Source: Aquila chrysaetos chrysaetos (lineage: Eukaryota; Chordata; Aves; Accipitriformes; Accipitridae). From it: a DNA stretch of 64,000 nt. Under the pieces are notes generated by a model. The model was not told where the DNA came from and ran no database searches. It saw only the letters and a list, made by a program, of their open reading frames with translations. Shown here in pieces: positions 11,950 to 22,816 of the stretch. The position numbers and the translations under genes are program-made. The stretch lies in the NCBI RefSeq assembly GCF_900496995.4, contig NW_024470402.1, positions 34,210-98,209 of the forward strand. Direction: 5' to 3'. Every line of letters begins with the position of its first letter. Positions within the stretch are counted from its first letter, which is position 1.

Positions 11950-12255
11950 TTAGCAGGGGGGGCACCTTCTGCCACAGTAGCGGCTGGTGATGCAGGAGAG
12001 GTCACAGCACCCGGAGTTGATGGGCACTCCCTGAGAGCTGAGGATGCTGCCAACAGCAGCAGAGGTGGAGGAGCCCACAACGGTGTTCTGCGGGAAGGAG
12101 CTGAGGATGGGGCCGGGCAGGGTCACCACCACGGGCGAGGGCTCAATGACAACGGTGGAGTTCTGGCACTGCCTGACACAGGGCTCATTGCAGCTGTTGG
12201 CCAGTGGAGTCGGGCCACAGGGCTGGCAGGGCTGGCACTGGTTGTAGCAGGACAT
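11950..12255 (-). CDS. Feather beta-keratin (corneous beta-protein) K1
   Basis: Structural filament protein of feather keratinocytes, 101 aa in a single coding exon, close to the family's usual length of about 100. The N-terminus is Cys-rich (Cys at 3, 7, 10, 13, 22, 26, 30). The central beta-sheet core runs about residues 32-66, with the family signatures [18 protein letters not shown] and [14 protein letters not shown]. The tail ends in GRRCPPC. The start ATG lies 21 nt inside exon 2. The acceptor CTCTCTCCCAG is at ~12,277; a non-coding first exon ends at 12,635 before GTGAGT, with a TATA box upstream at 12,694-12,700. The poly(A) signal ATTAAA is at 11,543-11,548. The gene is antisense to the flanking V segments. 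N-terminal repeats of QPCQPCG distinguish it from classic chicken feather keratins. Confidence 0.93.
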   Translation of the reverse strand: MSCYNQCQPCQPCGPTPLANSCNEPCVRQCQNSTVVIEPSPVVVTLPGPILSSFPQNTVVGSSTSAAVGSILSSQGVPINSGCCDLSCITSRYCGRRCPPC

Positions 12256-12693
12256 ATCTCAGGTCCAGAAGTTTACCTGGGAGAGAGGGCAGAGAAGAAT
12301 CACAGCCCGGGTACATGCGAGAAGCCGTCTGCCATGAGTCCATCAGCAAAGTCAAAGGCACCTGCTGAGCTGGGAGGTAGAAGCTGGGCAGTGAGGCAAA
12401 AGGGTTTCTCAGCCTTGTCCAGACACGATACTGCAAAGTGTCACCAGGCCCAAAGAAGCTGCTGACTATCTCTTAAAAGAAGAGCCTCCTCAGCCAAGTC
12501 CCAGACACTCTCTGAGTGAGACCTTCACCTTCTTTCCCCCTCCCACGACAAGCAGCACCATGACCCAGCATAGGATTGAGGAGCATGCATCTGCATGAGC
12601 AGAAAATAACATGAGGAAAGGCCTTCAGACTCACCTGGTTCCCAAGGAGAAGGACGTGGGAGAGGTGGATGAGAGAGCAAGGAGCTGGGCTGG

Positions 12694-12700
12694 CTTTTAT
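12694..12700 (-). promoter_or_regulatory. TATA box of keratin K1
   Basis: ATAAAAG on the minus strand, ~60 bp before the donor of the short non-coding exon 1. All five keratin units keep it at the same spacing. Confidence 0.8.
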
Positions 12701-14589
12701 GGTGGCCCTGACCTGCCCCAGGCCCAGAGGGAGCTTCTACGGAAGTGACAATTTTCTAAGGGTGCTCATGATGAACGGAAAAAATCCCAGCTAATGACAT
12801 GGGCTGGGTGGTGTTTTCCCGGATGACACCTTTTCATTTCCTGGCTTATGTCGTACCCATTCGCTCATGGAGGCTTCTTCTGAGTGCTGGGATTGAGAGG
12901 CCCCAGGATTTCCAGGAGAGGAATGCGACGTTGCTGGCAGAAGACTCAGTCAGGTGCCGGATGGGTGCAGTGCAGGCAAATGATTGTTGGCCTGGGGCAC
13001 GCTGCCTGGGGTTGCCTGTGGCCACGTCTGACAGGAATGGCCCAGCTGCTCCCAGCCCTGCAATCCTTGGCTGGTCACCCAAGGGGCTTCCCTGTGTGAG
13101 GACGTGCCGTGTCTTTCTTTTTGCCTCCCTCCCTTCCTTCCCAACTTGCTCCAGTGTTCACCTTGTGGTCAGCTTCCCAGGCAGGTGGGCTGCACTGCTG
13201 GGTTTCAATCCTCTTCCTCCCAAACATGCCCTCTGGAGAAATTTGTTGACCTCTTTGGGCATCTTACTGGCAGGGGATTACAGGGATCACAAGGGCCCTT
13301 AAGGCCAAACTGTTTTCTGAGCATGCTGGGCCAGTGAACACATCTTCCACAAGGGTAGAAGATGACCACCGGGAAGGCACTTCTCGGTTACTGCAGCCCC
13401 CCCACAGGGCAAGAGGCGGTTTTGAACACCAATGAGGTTGTTTCCTGCAGAGGCTGCCTGCTCGCTCCCAGGTCCTGAAGGAGCATTTGAGAGTCCATTT
13501 TGGTCCACACTCAGAAAAGGCAGCAGGGAGTTGAAGGAAGGCAGAAGTTCGCCCCATGGCCTTCCATGGAGCGTGTCAGGCACTCACCCTAACCCTAACC
13601 TCTGGCCGAGGCTCCAGAGATCTGGAGCTAGACCGATATATTGATTTACATCAGACATCACTCACTACATGAAGGTCATGACACATTTGTTTGGCGGTGT
13701 AGAGCAAGTTTTTCGTCATTTGCACCAGCTATTTGAACCTGGTGGTTATGCTCATCTCCATCTTGAAGCGGTCAGCAGGCATGACTCCATATTCTCCTGC
13801 TGTGACTTTAAACACTGTGAACATTGTGACATTTTTAGACTGGGTCAGAACTCTCCAAGCAAGTAAGAGAGAGCTGTGTTTTGATCAGACTTTCCACCTG
13901 GCTGTCATTATTGTAAAAGCCTTTGGGCGTGGGGGTACGCAAAACCTGCAGTCTATCCCCCCATTCCAAAATTAGAGACAAAAAAGCGGTGCTAAATAGT
14001 AGCAACAATTATCTCTGTTTTGCGGGGGAGGTGGACATGGCACTTAGAGCCACAAGGGACCTGAGAGGCAGAGAATTGTTATGCAGAACAAAAGAGCTAC
14101 AAGCCAAACTGGGGTGTCTGTGCAGAGGAAAGCCATGCTGAATGACATCCCCTTGTTTGAGGGCATGTTAACATACGCACCATCCTCCTGTCAGAGGCGG
14201 AAGGAAAAGGATTGGGGGAGCTTTAAAACCAAGCGACAAGCTCAGATATTCCAAGACCTCCTTTTACATCTTTATTATGGTGTGAAGGGTGTCAGGAAGG
14301 TGTTTGAGTGAGAAACTCTTGTGAGCTTTATCATACATTGCATAACCATGGCCATAGCTATCAATGCTTGTTGATGGCACTGCCTTCTCCTAACTCTGCA
14401 TTGGCCTGGGGACAACGAAAAGGTGCCCCAGTTGCTGGCTGTTGTGCAGGTCTGGAGAACGCTTACAGAGGCGCAAAGGCCACAGCTGTTAAAAGATGTT
14501 GAATTGTTTGGCTATGATTTTCTGTGAGAAGTTTAAGGCCGAGGCAGAAGAAGAGCACGAACGTAAAGTTGGAAGTGCGGGGTGTGCTA
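12701..14589. other. Keratin 5' flank and unidentified old sequence
   Basis: The first ~550 bp are keratin promoter-side DNA shared with the other keratin units. The rest (13,300-14,589) is AT-richer, unrecognised, without long frames, and is kept in A2. It contains a two-unit CCCTAA stretch at 13,587-13,600. It may be an old transposon I cannot name. Confidence 0.4.
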
Positions 14590-15490
14590 TAAACAGATCT
14601 GTAATGTAAACCCGCACCAGTGTTTCACACCCGTGAAACAAAAATCCAGAAGAAGGGTGGGGCCTATATTATCTGTGACAGGGAGTGTGCGCAGGAAACT
14701 GGGGCTACATGACCCTGAACTCCATTTTTCCTGTGGAGATACCACTGGATGGATGTATCTATGTGCAGTTTGCTTGAGTATTCCCTGGCCTGATCCTCTT
14801 CCACCAAGGGTACATCTTTCTCTTGTTCCAGACTTTCCCACTGCTCTCGGGGACCTGGATTCTGAAGGCTTTGCTCTTGCTAGTAAGATTGAGGCAAAGG
14901 CGGCATTCAGCACCTCAGCTTTTTCCATGTCACCTGTGTCCTTAAGAAGCCTAGTTGCCATTGACATCCGTGGCCAGATTCAGTTCCAGTTGGGCTTTGA
15001 CTTTCCTAATCTCATCCTTGCACGTTTAGGCAAGTGACCGTTAATCCCTCCTAGGTTACCTGTCCTTGCTTCCACCTCCTGTATGCTTCCTTCTTGTGTT
15101 TTGGTTTTGCCAGGAGCTTCTTGTCCATCCACGCTGGCCTCCAGACATGTTGCCTGACGCTTCCTCCTCATTGGGATGGTCTGCTCTTGAGCTTGGAGGA
15201 GGTGATCCTTGAATATTAACCAGCTTTCCGGGCACCCTCTGGCTTCCAGGGCCTTATATGAGGGGACGTTTTCCAAGCAGCTCTTTAAAGAGCCAGAAGT
15301 CTGCTCCCCTGAAGTCCACAGGCTGTGAGTTTGCTCTTAACGCTCCTCCCCCTCCCCTCAGGATCCTGAACTCCAGCCTTTCGTGGTCAATGCAGCCCCG
15401 GCTGCCCTTGAGCTTCACATCCCTAACAGGCCCTTCCTTCTTGCGTGCATAGGAGGATGCAGCAAACCTCGTTGGTCCTCGCTGCATCCT
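14590..15490 (-). mobile_element. CR1 LINE, inverted 5' part (ORF2 middle)
   Basis: Read on the minus strand it encodes, in order, the end of the endonuclease region (GPVRDVKLKGSRGC, ADFWLFKELLG), the linker (ESWLIFKDHLLQAQEQTIP) and the pre-RT region (DMEKAEVLNAAFASI, SFLRTLP). Frames are broken by stops and indels. It joins head-to-head with the forward part at 15,500. In ORF2 order its last segment comes directly before the first segment of the forward part, as expected from a twin-priming 5' inversion. Confidence 0.7.
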
Positions 15491-15499
15491 CTATCACTT

Positions 15500-16955
15500 G
15501 GCGTGACGAAGGTGTCTGGGGAGGTCCCTGCTGACTGGAAGCTGGCCAATATTATTGCGATTTACAAGAAGGGCATGGGGAGGGGAAGGCCCAGGAAACT
15601 GCAGACTGTTAGTCTCACCTCAGTCCCTGGAAAAGTGTGGAGAAGATCGTGCTGAGTGCTATTGAAAGGCTTTTTAAAGAGGCAATGCGCTCCTCAGGAA
15701 CAGTCGACATGGGTCCATAAAGGGAAAGTCCTGTTTATTTAACTACTTTGATATCCTGCTATGAGAAGGTCACCTGCCTCGTGGATGAAGGGAAGGTGGT
15801 GGATGGAGTTTTTCCGGCTTTCAGTAAGGCTTTTGATAGCGTCCCTGCCAGCATCCTCTGGACAGTTGTCCAACTGTGGGATGAAGCAGGTATACACGTG
15901 TGCTAGAGTGAAGACCGGGCTGAAAAGGCAGGCTCCAAGGGGTTGTAGTGAACGAGGCTACATCTGGCTGGCGACCGGTCACCAGAGGTGTTCCTCAGGG
16001 CTCACTTCTAGGGCCAGTTCTGTTCAGTATTTTTACCAGCGGTCTGGATGCAGGAGTTGAATGCACCATTAGCATTTGCCGACAATACCAAAGTGGGAGG
16101 TGCCGTTGACTCTCTTGAGGGAGAAGAAGCCTTGCAGAGGGATCTAGATAGATTGGAGCATTGGACAATCATTAATTGGTGTGCAATTTAACAAGTCCAA
16201 ACGCCGGATTCTGCAGCTAGGGTGGAGTAATGCCAGGCACAAGTATAAACTGGGAGAGGAGTGGCTGAAGAGCAGCCCTGCAGAAAGGCATTTGGGGGTG
16301 CTGGTTGGCAGCAGGCTCAATATGAGTCAGCAGTGTGCCCTGGCAGCCAAGGGGACAAAGCGCATCCCGCGTGCATCGAACAGAGTACAAGCAGCCAGGC
16401 ACGAGAGGTGATCATCCCACTGTATTTAGCGTTGGTGTGGCCTCATCGGGAGTCCTGTGTGTAGTTCTGGGGCCCCAGAATTGAAAAAGGATGTGAAGGT
16501 ACTTGAATGTGTCCAGAGGAGGGCAACAAAGCTGGCAAAAGGGCTGGAAGGTATGTCCTAGGAGGAGTGGCTAAGGACTTTGGGTTTTGTCTAGTTTGGA
16601 GGAGATGAGGGTGAGGGGCAACCTCATTGCTCTCTACAGCTTCCTGAGGAGGGGAAGTGGAGAGGGAGGTGCTGATCTCTTCTCCCTGGCATCCAGTGAT
16701 AGGACACGTGGGAACGGTTCCAAGCTGCTCCAGGGGAGGTTCTAACTTGACATTAGGAAGCATTTCTTTACTGAGAGAATGGTCAAACAGTGGGAACAGG
16801 CTTCCTAGAGAGGTGGTCAATGCCCCAAGCCTGTCAGTGTTTAAGAGGCATTTGGACATGCCCTTAGTAACGGTGCTTTAACTTTTGTTCAGCCTTGAAG
16901 TGGTCAGGCAGTTGGACAAGATGACTGTTGTAGGTCCCTTCTAACTGTAATATTC
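15500..16955 (+). mobile_element. CR1 LINE, forward 3' part (reverse transcriptase)
   Basis: The plus strand carries CR1 reverse-transcriptase pieces: GEVPADWKLANI, VSLTSVPGKV, FSKAFD, a degraded [13 protein letters not shown], then MQFNKSKRRILQLGW and the C-terminal region. The CR1 3' UTR follows, ending in a TTCTATTC-type tail. Several frameshifts and a damaged catalytic region make it inactive. The A2 copy at 35,040-36,478 reads more cleanly. Confidence 0.85.
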
Positions 16956-17030
16956 TAGTCTGTTCTATTCTATTCTGTTCTATTCTATTCTATTCCGTTC
17001 TATTCTATTCCTTTCTATTCTATCCTTCAC
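16955..17030 (+). repeat. (TTCTA)n microsatellite at the CR1 3' end
   Basis: Imperfect TTCTA pentamer array expanded from the CR1 terminal repeat. The A2 copy is shorter. Confidence 0.85.
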
Positions 17031-19082
17031 CTTGCCTCAGAGGTGGCACTTACCTTAACACTAGGTGGAGACAGTGCCTGCTTCTGCCCTGCAGCTGGGG
17101 GTCTGGGGCTCATCAGCTGCCAGAGAAAATCCTGTCTATCTCCCTGTCACCTGCTCTGATGCTGCGCAGCCAGCTTACTTGCACATGCTTGCTGACTGAC
17201 GAACGCTGACCACTTGCTGTCTGTTACGCCTGAGCATATTCTGTGTTGTTACAAGTTCTGGCAACTGCAGTATCAGGGAGCGCTCCGGAAATCTCCTTTT
17301 ATCAAGCTTGTGGAGAACTTAGGTTTTGCTCTTGTACTCATTGACGGGGCCTTTTGGTAAAGCAGGGAGGGACTGTGTGGGAAAACAATGTATCTGGGTG
17401 CCTGCAAATGAACTGGAGCAGCTATGGCTGCTGCCATGACCCAGGGAAGGACGTGAGGGCTGATAGCGCCTACTCTTTGGCTGCTGAAATGAGGAACATC
17501 CTCCAGAAACCAGGTTTTTATGGCCTATGAGAAAGCTAAGGGTTCTATGGCCACTCTTCAAAAGTACTAGTCCCACGAGAAGCAGAGCGATCAGAAAAGG
17601 GGGAAAATAACTCCAGCTTCTGCAGAAGAAATCAAGACAGAGGTGGAAGAAAGCCCTGGAGACTCCTGAGGATGGCCAGCCCTGCTGTTCAGGAAGTGCC
17701 TGATAATATGCATCCATGGTATTGGAAGAATGCACAACTGCCCCTAGGTAAAGTACAACAGCAGAAGCCTATATCTTCTTGGGAAAACCAGGGAGGTTTT
17801 GTATACAAAGGAGATGGCATGAAGAGGTCCAGGCCTGCTTGATTTAGTCCAATGTGTCCTTCCGACTTGTGGCTCATCTGAGAAGACCTGAAGGCTGGAA
17901 TGTTTTGCAAAAGCCATGGCTGGTAAAAACAGGGACAGGTCACGGATCCTGCTGATTGCAGAATCAGGTCCCACTGTCACTGCTATATCTTCACAGAGCT
18001 GGGGATATCTCCTCTCACGTGGCGCCTTTCCGGACCAGAGTTGGGTTGTGGCACTTGTGAGGCTGCAGAGTTCCTGGGCCTGCAGAAAGCTGCTCCTTGC
18101 TGGGGGAACACAAGGCACCAAAGAGCATCCGTGTGTGGTTGGTCACCAGTCACTGTCTTGGGCCTGCCTTCACCCAATGGGGTGGTTGGGTCACAGGGAC
18201 AGGGGACTCCAGCGTGTGGCCTGCTGTAGCTGATACCAATACTAACTTGTGAACACCTCAGCCCTACACATGTAGGCAAGAGGTGGGCCATGCCAGAAGC
18301 TGTGCTGAAGGGTGATAGGGCTGCACGGGGAAGCTGTCCCTGCTGCCCATGCCCAGGCATGCTGGCCATGGCCCCTAGATTGGTTGATGGAGAGAAGGAG
18401 CAGGCAGAGCAGGGACTGTGGGCCGTCCCCAAGGCTATTTACCCCTTCCCAATTCCTGCCATCCTTTGGCAACATTGTCTTCTGAGCCTCCTTGCCCAGC
18501 ACAGCTCCAGCCAAAGCAAGAAGAGCACTCTTTCCCAAGAGCTTGGGAGACTGCTGACCTCCTCGCGGACTCCCACATGCCCACAGTTCCATTGGCTGTG
18601 GAGTAACTAGGGTTGTCTCCCTCAGCTTCAAGAGGCATTGCCTGGGAGAGGACTCGCTGCAAGTGTGTCCCACCTCCAATGCCTCTAGAGTGACAAAGGG
18701 TCCCCCTGTGCCCCCCACCTACTTTCCCCTCCAAAGCAAATGGCTTTGACCATCAGCAGTCAGTAAATGCGCTGGAAAGAGCACCTAACCCAAGGGCACA
18801 GGTAGCTTGCAGGCCATTTTTTAATGACTTCTAAAGAGGGAAATAGTCACTCCCAGGGGAAGGCCCCCAGTCAGGAAGGAGCAGAGCAGCAAGAATCTGT
18901 CCCCTTTTCCTGTGGCAGAGTTGCCAACGGCCATCTGTTGACCTGCCGGCAAAAGTGAAGACCCTAGCAGGTCACTCCCAGGCTGTTTCTTCTGGGGTCC
19001 TCACAGCAGTCCTTTGAGGGGACACAAGACAACAAAGGAAAAAATACTCTCCCATGGTTATTGTCAAGCGATGCACCCACAC
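17031..19082. other. Spacer up to the assembly gap
   Basis: Contains the broken counterpart (~17,523-17,900) of the unrecognised frame at 37,033-37,401; here a TAG replaces the TTG codon after LQKY. Next come keratin 3'-flank-type sequence and, at ~18,660-19,050, the 3' UTR side of a K3-like keratin that must lie in the gap. The last ~35 bases before the gap do not match A2 and may be poor sequence. Confidence 0.5.
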
Positions 19083-19582
19083 NNNNNNNNNNNNNNNNNN
19101 NNNNNNNNNNNNNNNNNNNNNNNNNNNNNNNNNNNNNNNNNNNNNNNNNNNNNNNNNNNNNNNNNNNNNNNNNNNNNNNNNNNNNNNNNNNNNNNNNNNN
19201 NNNNNNNNNNNNNNNNNNNNNNNNNNNNNNNNNNNNNNNNNNNNNNNNNNNNNNNNNNNNNNNNNNNNNNNNNNNNNNNNNNNNNNNNNNNNNNNNNNNN
19301 NNNNNNNNNNNNNNNNNNNNNNNNNNNNNNNNNNNNNNNNNNNNNNNNNNNNNNNNNNNNNNNNNNNNNNNNNNNNNNNNNNNNNNNNNNNNNNNNNNNN
19401 NNNNNNNNNNNNNNNNNNNNNNNNNNNNNNNNNNNNNNNNNNNNNNNNNNNNNNNNNNNNNNNNNNNNNNNNNNNNNNNNNNNNNNNNNNNNNNNNNNNN
19501 NNNNNNNNNNNNNNNNNNNNNNNNNNNNNNNNNNNNNNNNNNNNNNNNNNNNNNNNNNNNNNNNNNNNNNNNNNNNNNNNNN
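19083..19582. other. Assembly gap, 500 N
   Basis: Exactly 500 unknown bases. The left side ends in keratin K3-type 3' flank and the right side begins in a V-segment intron. Missing sequence should therefore include at least a keratin coding exon, a block-B-like stretch and a V leader; the true size is unknown. Confidence 0.98.
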
Positions 19583-19602
19583 TTTCCTTCCTTTCTCGGC
19601 AG

Positions 19603-19882
19603 TGGCTGTGGTCAGAGCCCAGGTGCAGCAGGAGCCGTCGGCAGAGACCACCGAGGACCCGTCAGCATCAACTGCTCACACCCCAACATACAGACCCGTA
19701 CATCCTGGTACCGTCAGCTCCCGGACCGAGGCCCCGCATTCATCACATTTGGTCACAAAGGATCCAAAGAGCTGCCGGACCTGCCAGGGCGGCTGTCGGT
19801 GGCGGCAGACCGCCGGTCCAGCGCCCTGTGGCTCGCCCGGCCCCCGCGGGGACGCGGCGGTGTATTACTGCGCCCTGAGAGA
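19603..19882 (+). pseudogene. CpG-rich TRAV/TRDV V exon, frameshifted
   Basis: The V exon follows TTTCTCGGCAG. It shares FR1 (AQVQQEPSAETTED), WYRQLP..GPAF, RLSVAADRRSSALWLARP and YYC-AL with the V exons at 47,825 and 61,725. It has a 4-nt net loss in FR1 after GAGGAC and a 2-nt loss before the second Cys, so no single frame is open. The leader exon falls in the gap. CDR1 is shorter, and CDR2 (ITFGHKGSKEL) differs from the other two copies, so it was once a distinct segment. One or both frameshifts may be assembly errors beside the gap. Confidence 0.8.
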
Positions 19883-19921
19883 CACGGGGAGAGGAGCCGG
19901 GGCTGCGGCCGGGCACGAACC
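19883..19921 (+). other. 23-RSS of the 19.6 kb V segment
   Basis: Heptamer CACGGGG, 23-bp spacer, nonamer GCACGAACC; identical to the RSSs at 48,117 and 62,017. Confidence 0.7.
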
Positions 19922-19976
19922 GCCGCGGGCGGGGCCGGGCCTGTGGGGCGGGGGCGGGGGACAGCCCCGGGCGGGC

Positions 19977-19992
19977 CCGCCAGGGGGCGCTG
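19977..19992 (+). promoter_or_regulatory. CTCF-like core motif past the RSS
   Basis: CCGCCAGGGGGCGCTG, 56 bp after the RSS nonamer, same orientation as V transcription. Confidence 0.5.
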
Positions 19993-19999
19993 CCGCTCC

Positions 20000-22447
20000 G
20001 CCCGCCCGCCCCCTCCCCCCCCCCCCCCCCCCCCCCCCCCCGCCCCCCCATCTCCCCGCTTCCCCCGCCCGCCCGGCACCGCACCGGCACCGGCACCGGC
20101 ACCCACCCCCTGCCCCGGCCACGCAGACAGAAATCCCCCGCGAGAGCGGGGAGGAATCGCGACCGCAGCGGCGGCGGGGGCCGGCGGTGCCCGGGAAGGA
20201 GCGCTTGCAGCCGCCGTCCCCGCTGGCTCCCGGCGAGGAGCAGCGCCTTTCTGCTCTGCCCAGGGAGGCAGCAGAGATCCTCCTGCCCACGGGCAGCCCT
20301 CGGTCCTGCCGCAGGGACCGGCCACTGCTGACACGGGACATGCAGGGCCTCTTCTCGGGCGTCTGACTTGCCCCACTGGGATAGCCAAGGGAGCCCTGAG
20401 CAGGTGCTCCCCTCTGCTCTGTAAGCACAGGGACTCCCCTGCGAAGTTGCTAATGCGAAACTTGACTTAGAAAACAACACCCGGAAGGGGTTCCACATTT
20501 TGTTTCTTTCTCCTCTGCCCAACAGAAAACTGCTGGAGGCTGCATTTCTGGGGTGTGCATTTCTGGGATCTAGTTTGTCCCTCTGTGCACATGCCTCTTG
20601 TCATGCTAAGTCTGTTTTGGAAAGCAAAGAGCTGCTCCTGGAGAGGAGAAGCTGTGGGGGAAACTGAGAAAAGCAGCCATGATGGCAGGCCAACATATTC
20701 CCATTACTGGAGTGATGTCACCTGAGTCGGCCATGACAGTTGGCAGCGAGGCCTTCTGACGTGACAAAGAAAGTTCAAGCTCAGTGGAAGAGAGGGAGTG
20801 GGGAATATGTCCAAAGCAGAGATGTGCCAGGGGGAAAGAGGAGGAGGCAAAGAGTTGGAGGCACCTGGAGGAAAATGTCTCTGTGAGGTACTGGAAGGTG
20901 GATGAGAAGCCCCATTCCCACCTGGACAGGGTAAGAATGCTAAGATTTGGATCCCACCTGGAGGTGGAATTCAGGTCTGCCCTCAAGGCTGACTGTACAC
21001 AAAGACCCTGAGAGAGGTTTCAGGGTCTTGTAGGAAACACAGGACATCTGGCAGAGCAAACAATAAATATGCTGGAATACTGGGGCACAAACTAACTCCT
21101 TCCAGAATGACATTTCAAGTGAGCTGAGTGCTTTTTTACACGCACCTTACATCTGAAACTGGTTGTTCCTTTGGCCATCTTTCCATTTTCTTTCATGTTT
21201 GTAACATCTCAGGTGTCCTTGAACATGAATGCCATGGTTTAGTGTTGCTGCAGGTGTTGCAGGGAGACACTTCAAAGACTGAGCTCAGCAGGGGCTTTCC
21301 CCCCAGAGCCTTCACTCAAAAGACCCAGTCTTGTCTGGGGACAGGAGCCTTTCAGCACCTTGAGGAACTCGCACACCTGAGGAACTTCGCCAGAGGTCAC
21401 TGTAAAGGTGTGTGGAAGGTGAGAGCTGCTGGCTCGCTAAGGCTGTCAGCTCAAGCCCCTTTTTCCTTTCAAAGGGAAGAACAAGTAAAAGGGAAAGTGA
21501 TAAACAAAGCACACAATGACACCGATCTCTCAGTAAGTGATAAGGGAGACAAGGAGGGAGACCAGAGCTCTTCAGCCGCTAATTGATGGGTCATGAGGAA
21601 ACTGCAGGTGTGGCTCTGCAGTGGGTCATCCTGAGTTTATAACGATTACGGATGTTTGAAGGGGTCCTGCAGGACTAGGCAACACTTATTAAGGAATGCT
21701 TAGGAGAGGGGTCAGGTGTGGGGGGAAAGAGAGTCCTGGAGAGGTGTAAGAAGAGGCAAAAGGGAGGAGGAAGGATAAAAGCAGGTACCTGCACCTAAGC
21801 AGGGGCTGGTCAGTGCACTTGTTGGGATGATCTCTGTGCCTGATCAGTAAAGTCGGAAACTGGAGGGACCGCATTGCAGGTGTATGTCTGAGAGGTGAAA
21901 GGCCCGGTGACTGGAGGGACCTCAGTGTGTTTCTCCTTTTAATTTGTGAATTGTACTTGATGTGCATGGGTGTGTATTGGCATTTGGTAGGGTATTTCAA
22001 GCTGGCCTGGGCAGTGAGTTGGAGGAAAATCTGTATCTAAAGTGTGAGCCAGAGGTGGGTAAGGGAGCCCAAGGCCAGCACATGGATGATAGGCTGATAT
22101 TACCAAGACATGGCCTTGTTTGAGGGATCCCGGAATGTGGGGGTGATTGTGAGAGGAGTGGGTGCTTGCATGCATCTGTTTGCTAGTGAACATCAGGCTG
22201 GCCTATCTAGAGAGAAGAAGGAGACCCAGGTGGTGGGTGAGAGGGCCCAGGCTCCAGGCAGGGCTATTAGAAGGGCTGAAGGCCCATGCTGATATTTGAG
22301 GGATGCAGGACTGTGGGCATGCTTGTGACTGCAGAGGGCGAGGCGGGGTGTGTTTTCAGTAGGGGACTGTGTGTCACAGGCATACTGGGGACAGTCAAGT
22401 GAGGGTCCACTTAGATGATGAATACACTGGAGCATCTCCTATATGCA
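20000..22447. other. V 3' flank and intergenic DNA (A2)
   Basis: Counterpart of 60-2,540. Starts with a long C run and the GGCACC hexamers; no gene seen. The decamer AGTGATGTCA is at 20,711-20,720. Confidence 0.55.
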
Positions 22448-22816
22448 GAAAGGCCGAGCGAGCTGGGAGTGTTCAGCAGAGAGAAGTCTCAGGGGAGATG
22501 TCATCAATGTGCACAAATACCTGAAGGGAGGCTGTGAAGATGGAGCCAGGCTCTTCTCCAGGGGTGTCCAGTGACGGGACAAGAGGCATTTGGCACAAGC
22601 TGAAAGGAGGGCTCTGTGTGAACACCAGGAAACCCTTTTTCACTGGCAGGGTGAGGGAGCACTGACACAGGATGCGCAGAGAGGTTATAGGAGTCTCCAG
22701 CCTTGGAGGTTCTCAAATCCGCCTGGACATAGTCCTTCGCAACCAGCTCTAGGTCACCCTTCCTGAAGGTGGGGTTTGGACCCAATGACGTCCAGTGGCC
22801 TCTTCCAAATTTAACA
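22448..22816 (+). mobile_element. CR1 LINE 3'-end fragment (A2)
   Basis: Counterpart of 2,541-2,905, with a more decayed CR1-like remnant following at ~22,840-23,030. Confidence 0.75.

Larger units (their letters stand above)
1..19050 (+). repeat. Segmental duplication block A, copy A1
   Basis: This block matches ~19,940-39,660 (A2) almost throughout, and its first ~1.9 kb also match 62,076-64,000 (A3). The window opens just downstream of a V-segment RSS that lies outside it. Order: V 3' flank, CR1 tail, orphan V leader, CA-rich tract, CR1 tail, TRAV gene, feather keratin, inverted/forward CR1, keratin 3'-flank sequence, then the N gap. Most differences from A2 are one-base indels. Larger ones are a segment at 7,396-7,728 present only here, ~135 bp extra near 18,331-18,467, and the absence of the LTR found in A2 at 38,152. 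Confidence 0.9.

Noticed and set aside
11914-12465. Long plus-strand open frame opposite keratin K1 (also at 31,438 and 39,787)
   Set aside because: It is the antisense of the keratin exon. The Gly/Ala-rich frame stays open because of the keratin's codon composition, and it has no start context, domain or splice logic of its own.
13587-13600. Telomere-like CCCTAACCCTAACC (also ~33,145)
   Set aside because: Only two units, inside ordinary spacer; too short to mean an interstitial telomere.
19014-20470. Open frames of 450-470 codons running through the N gap
   Set aside because: They exist only because N is translated as unknown residues; the real content is a V exon plus flank.
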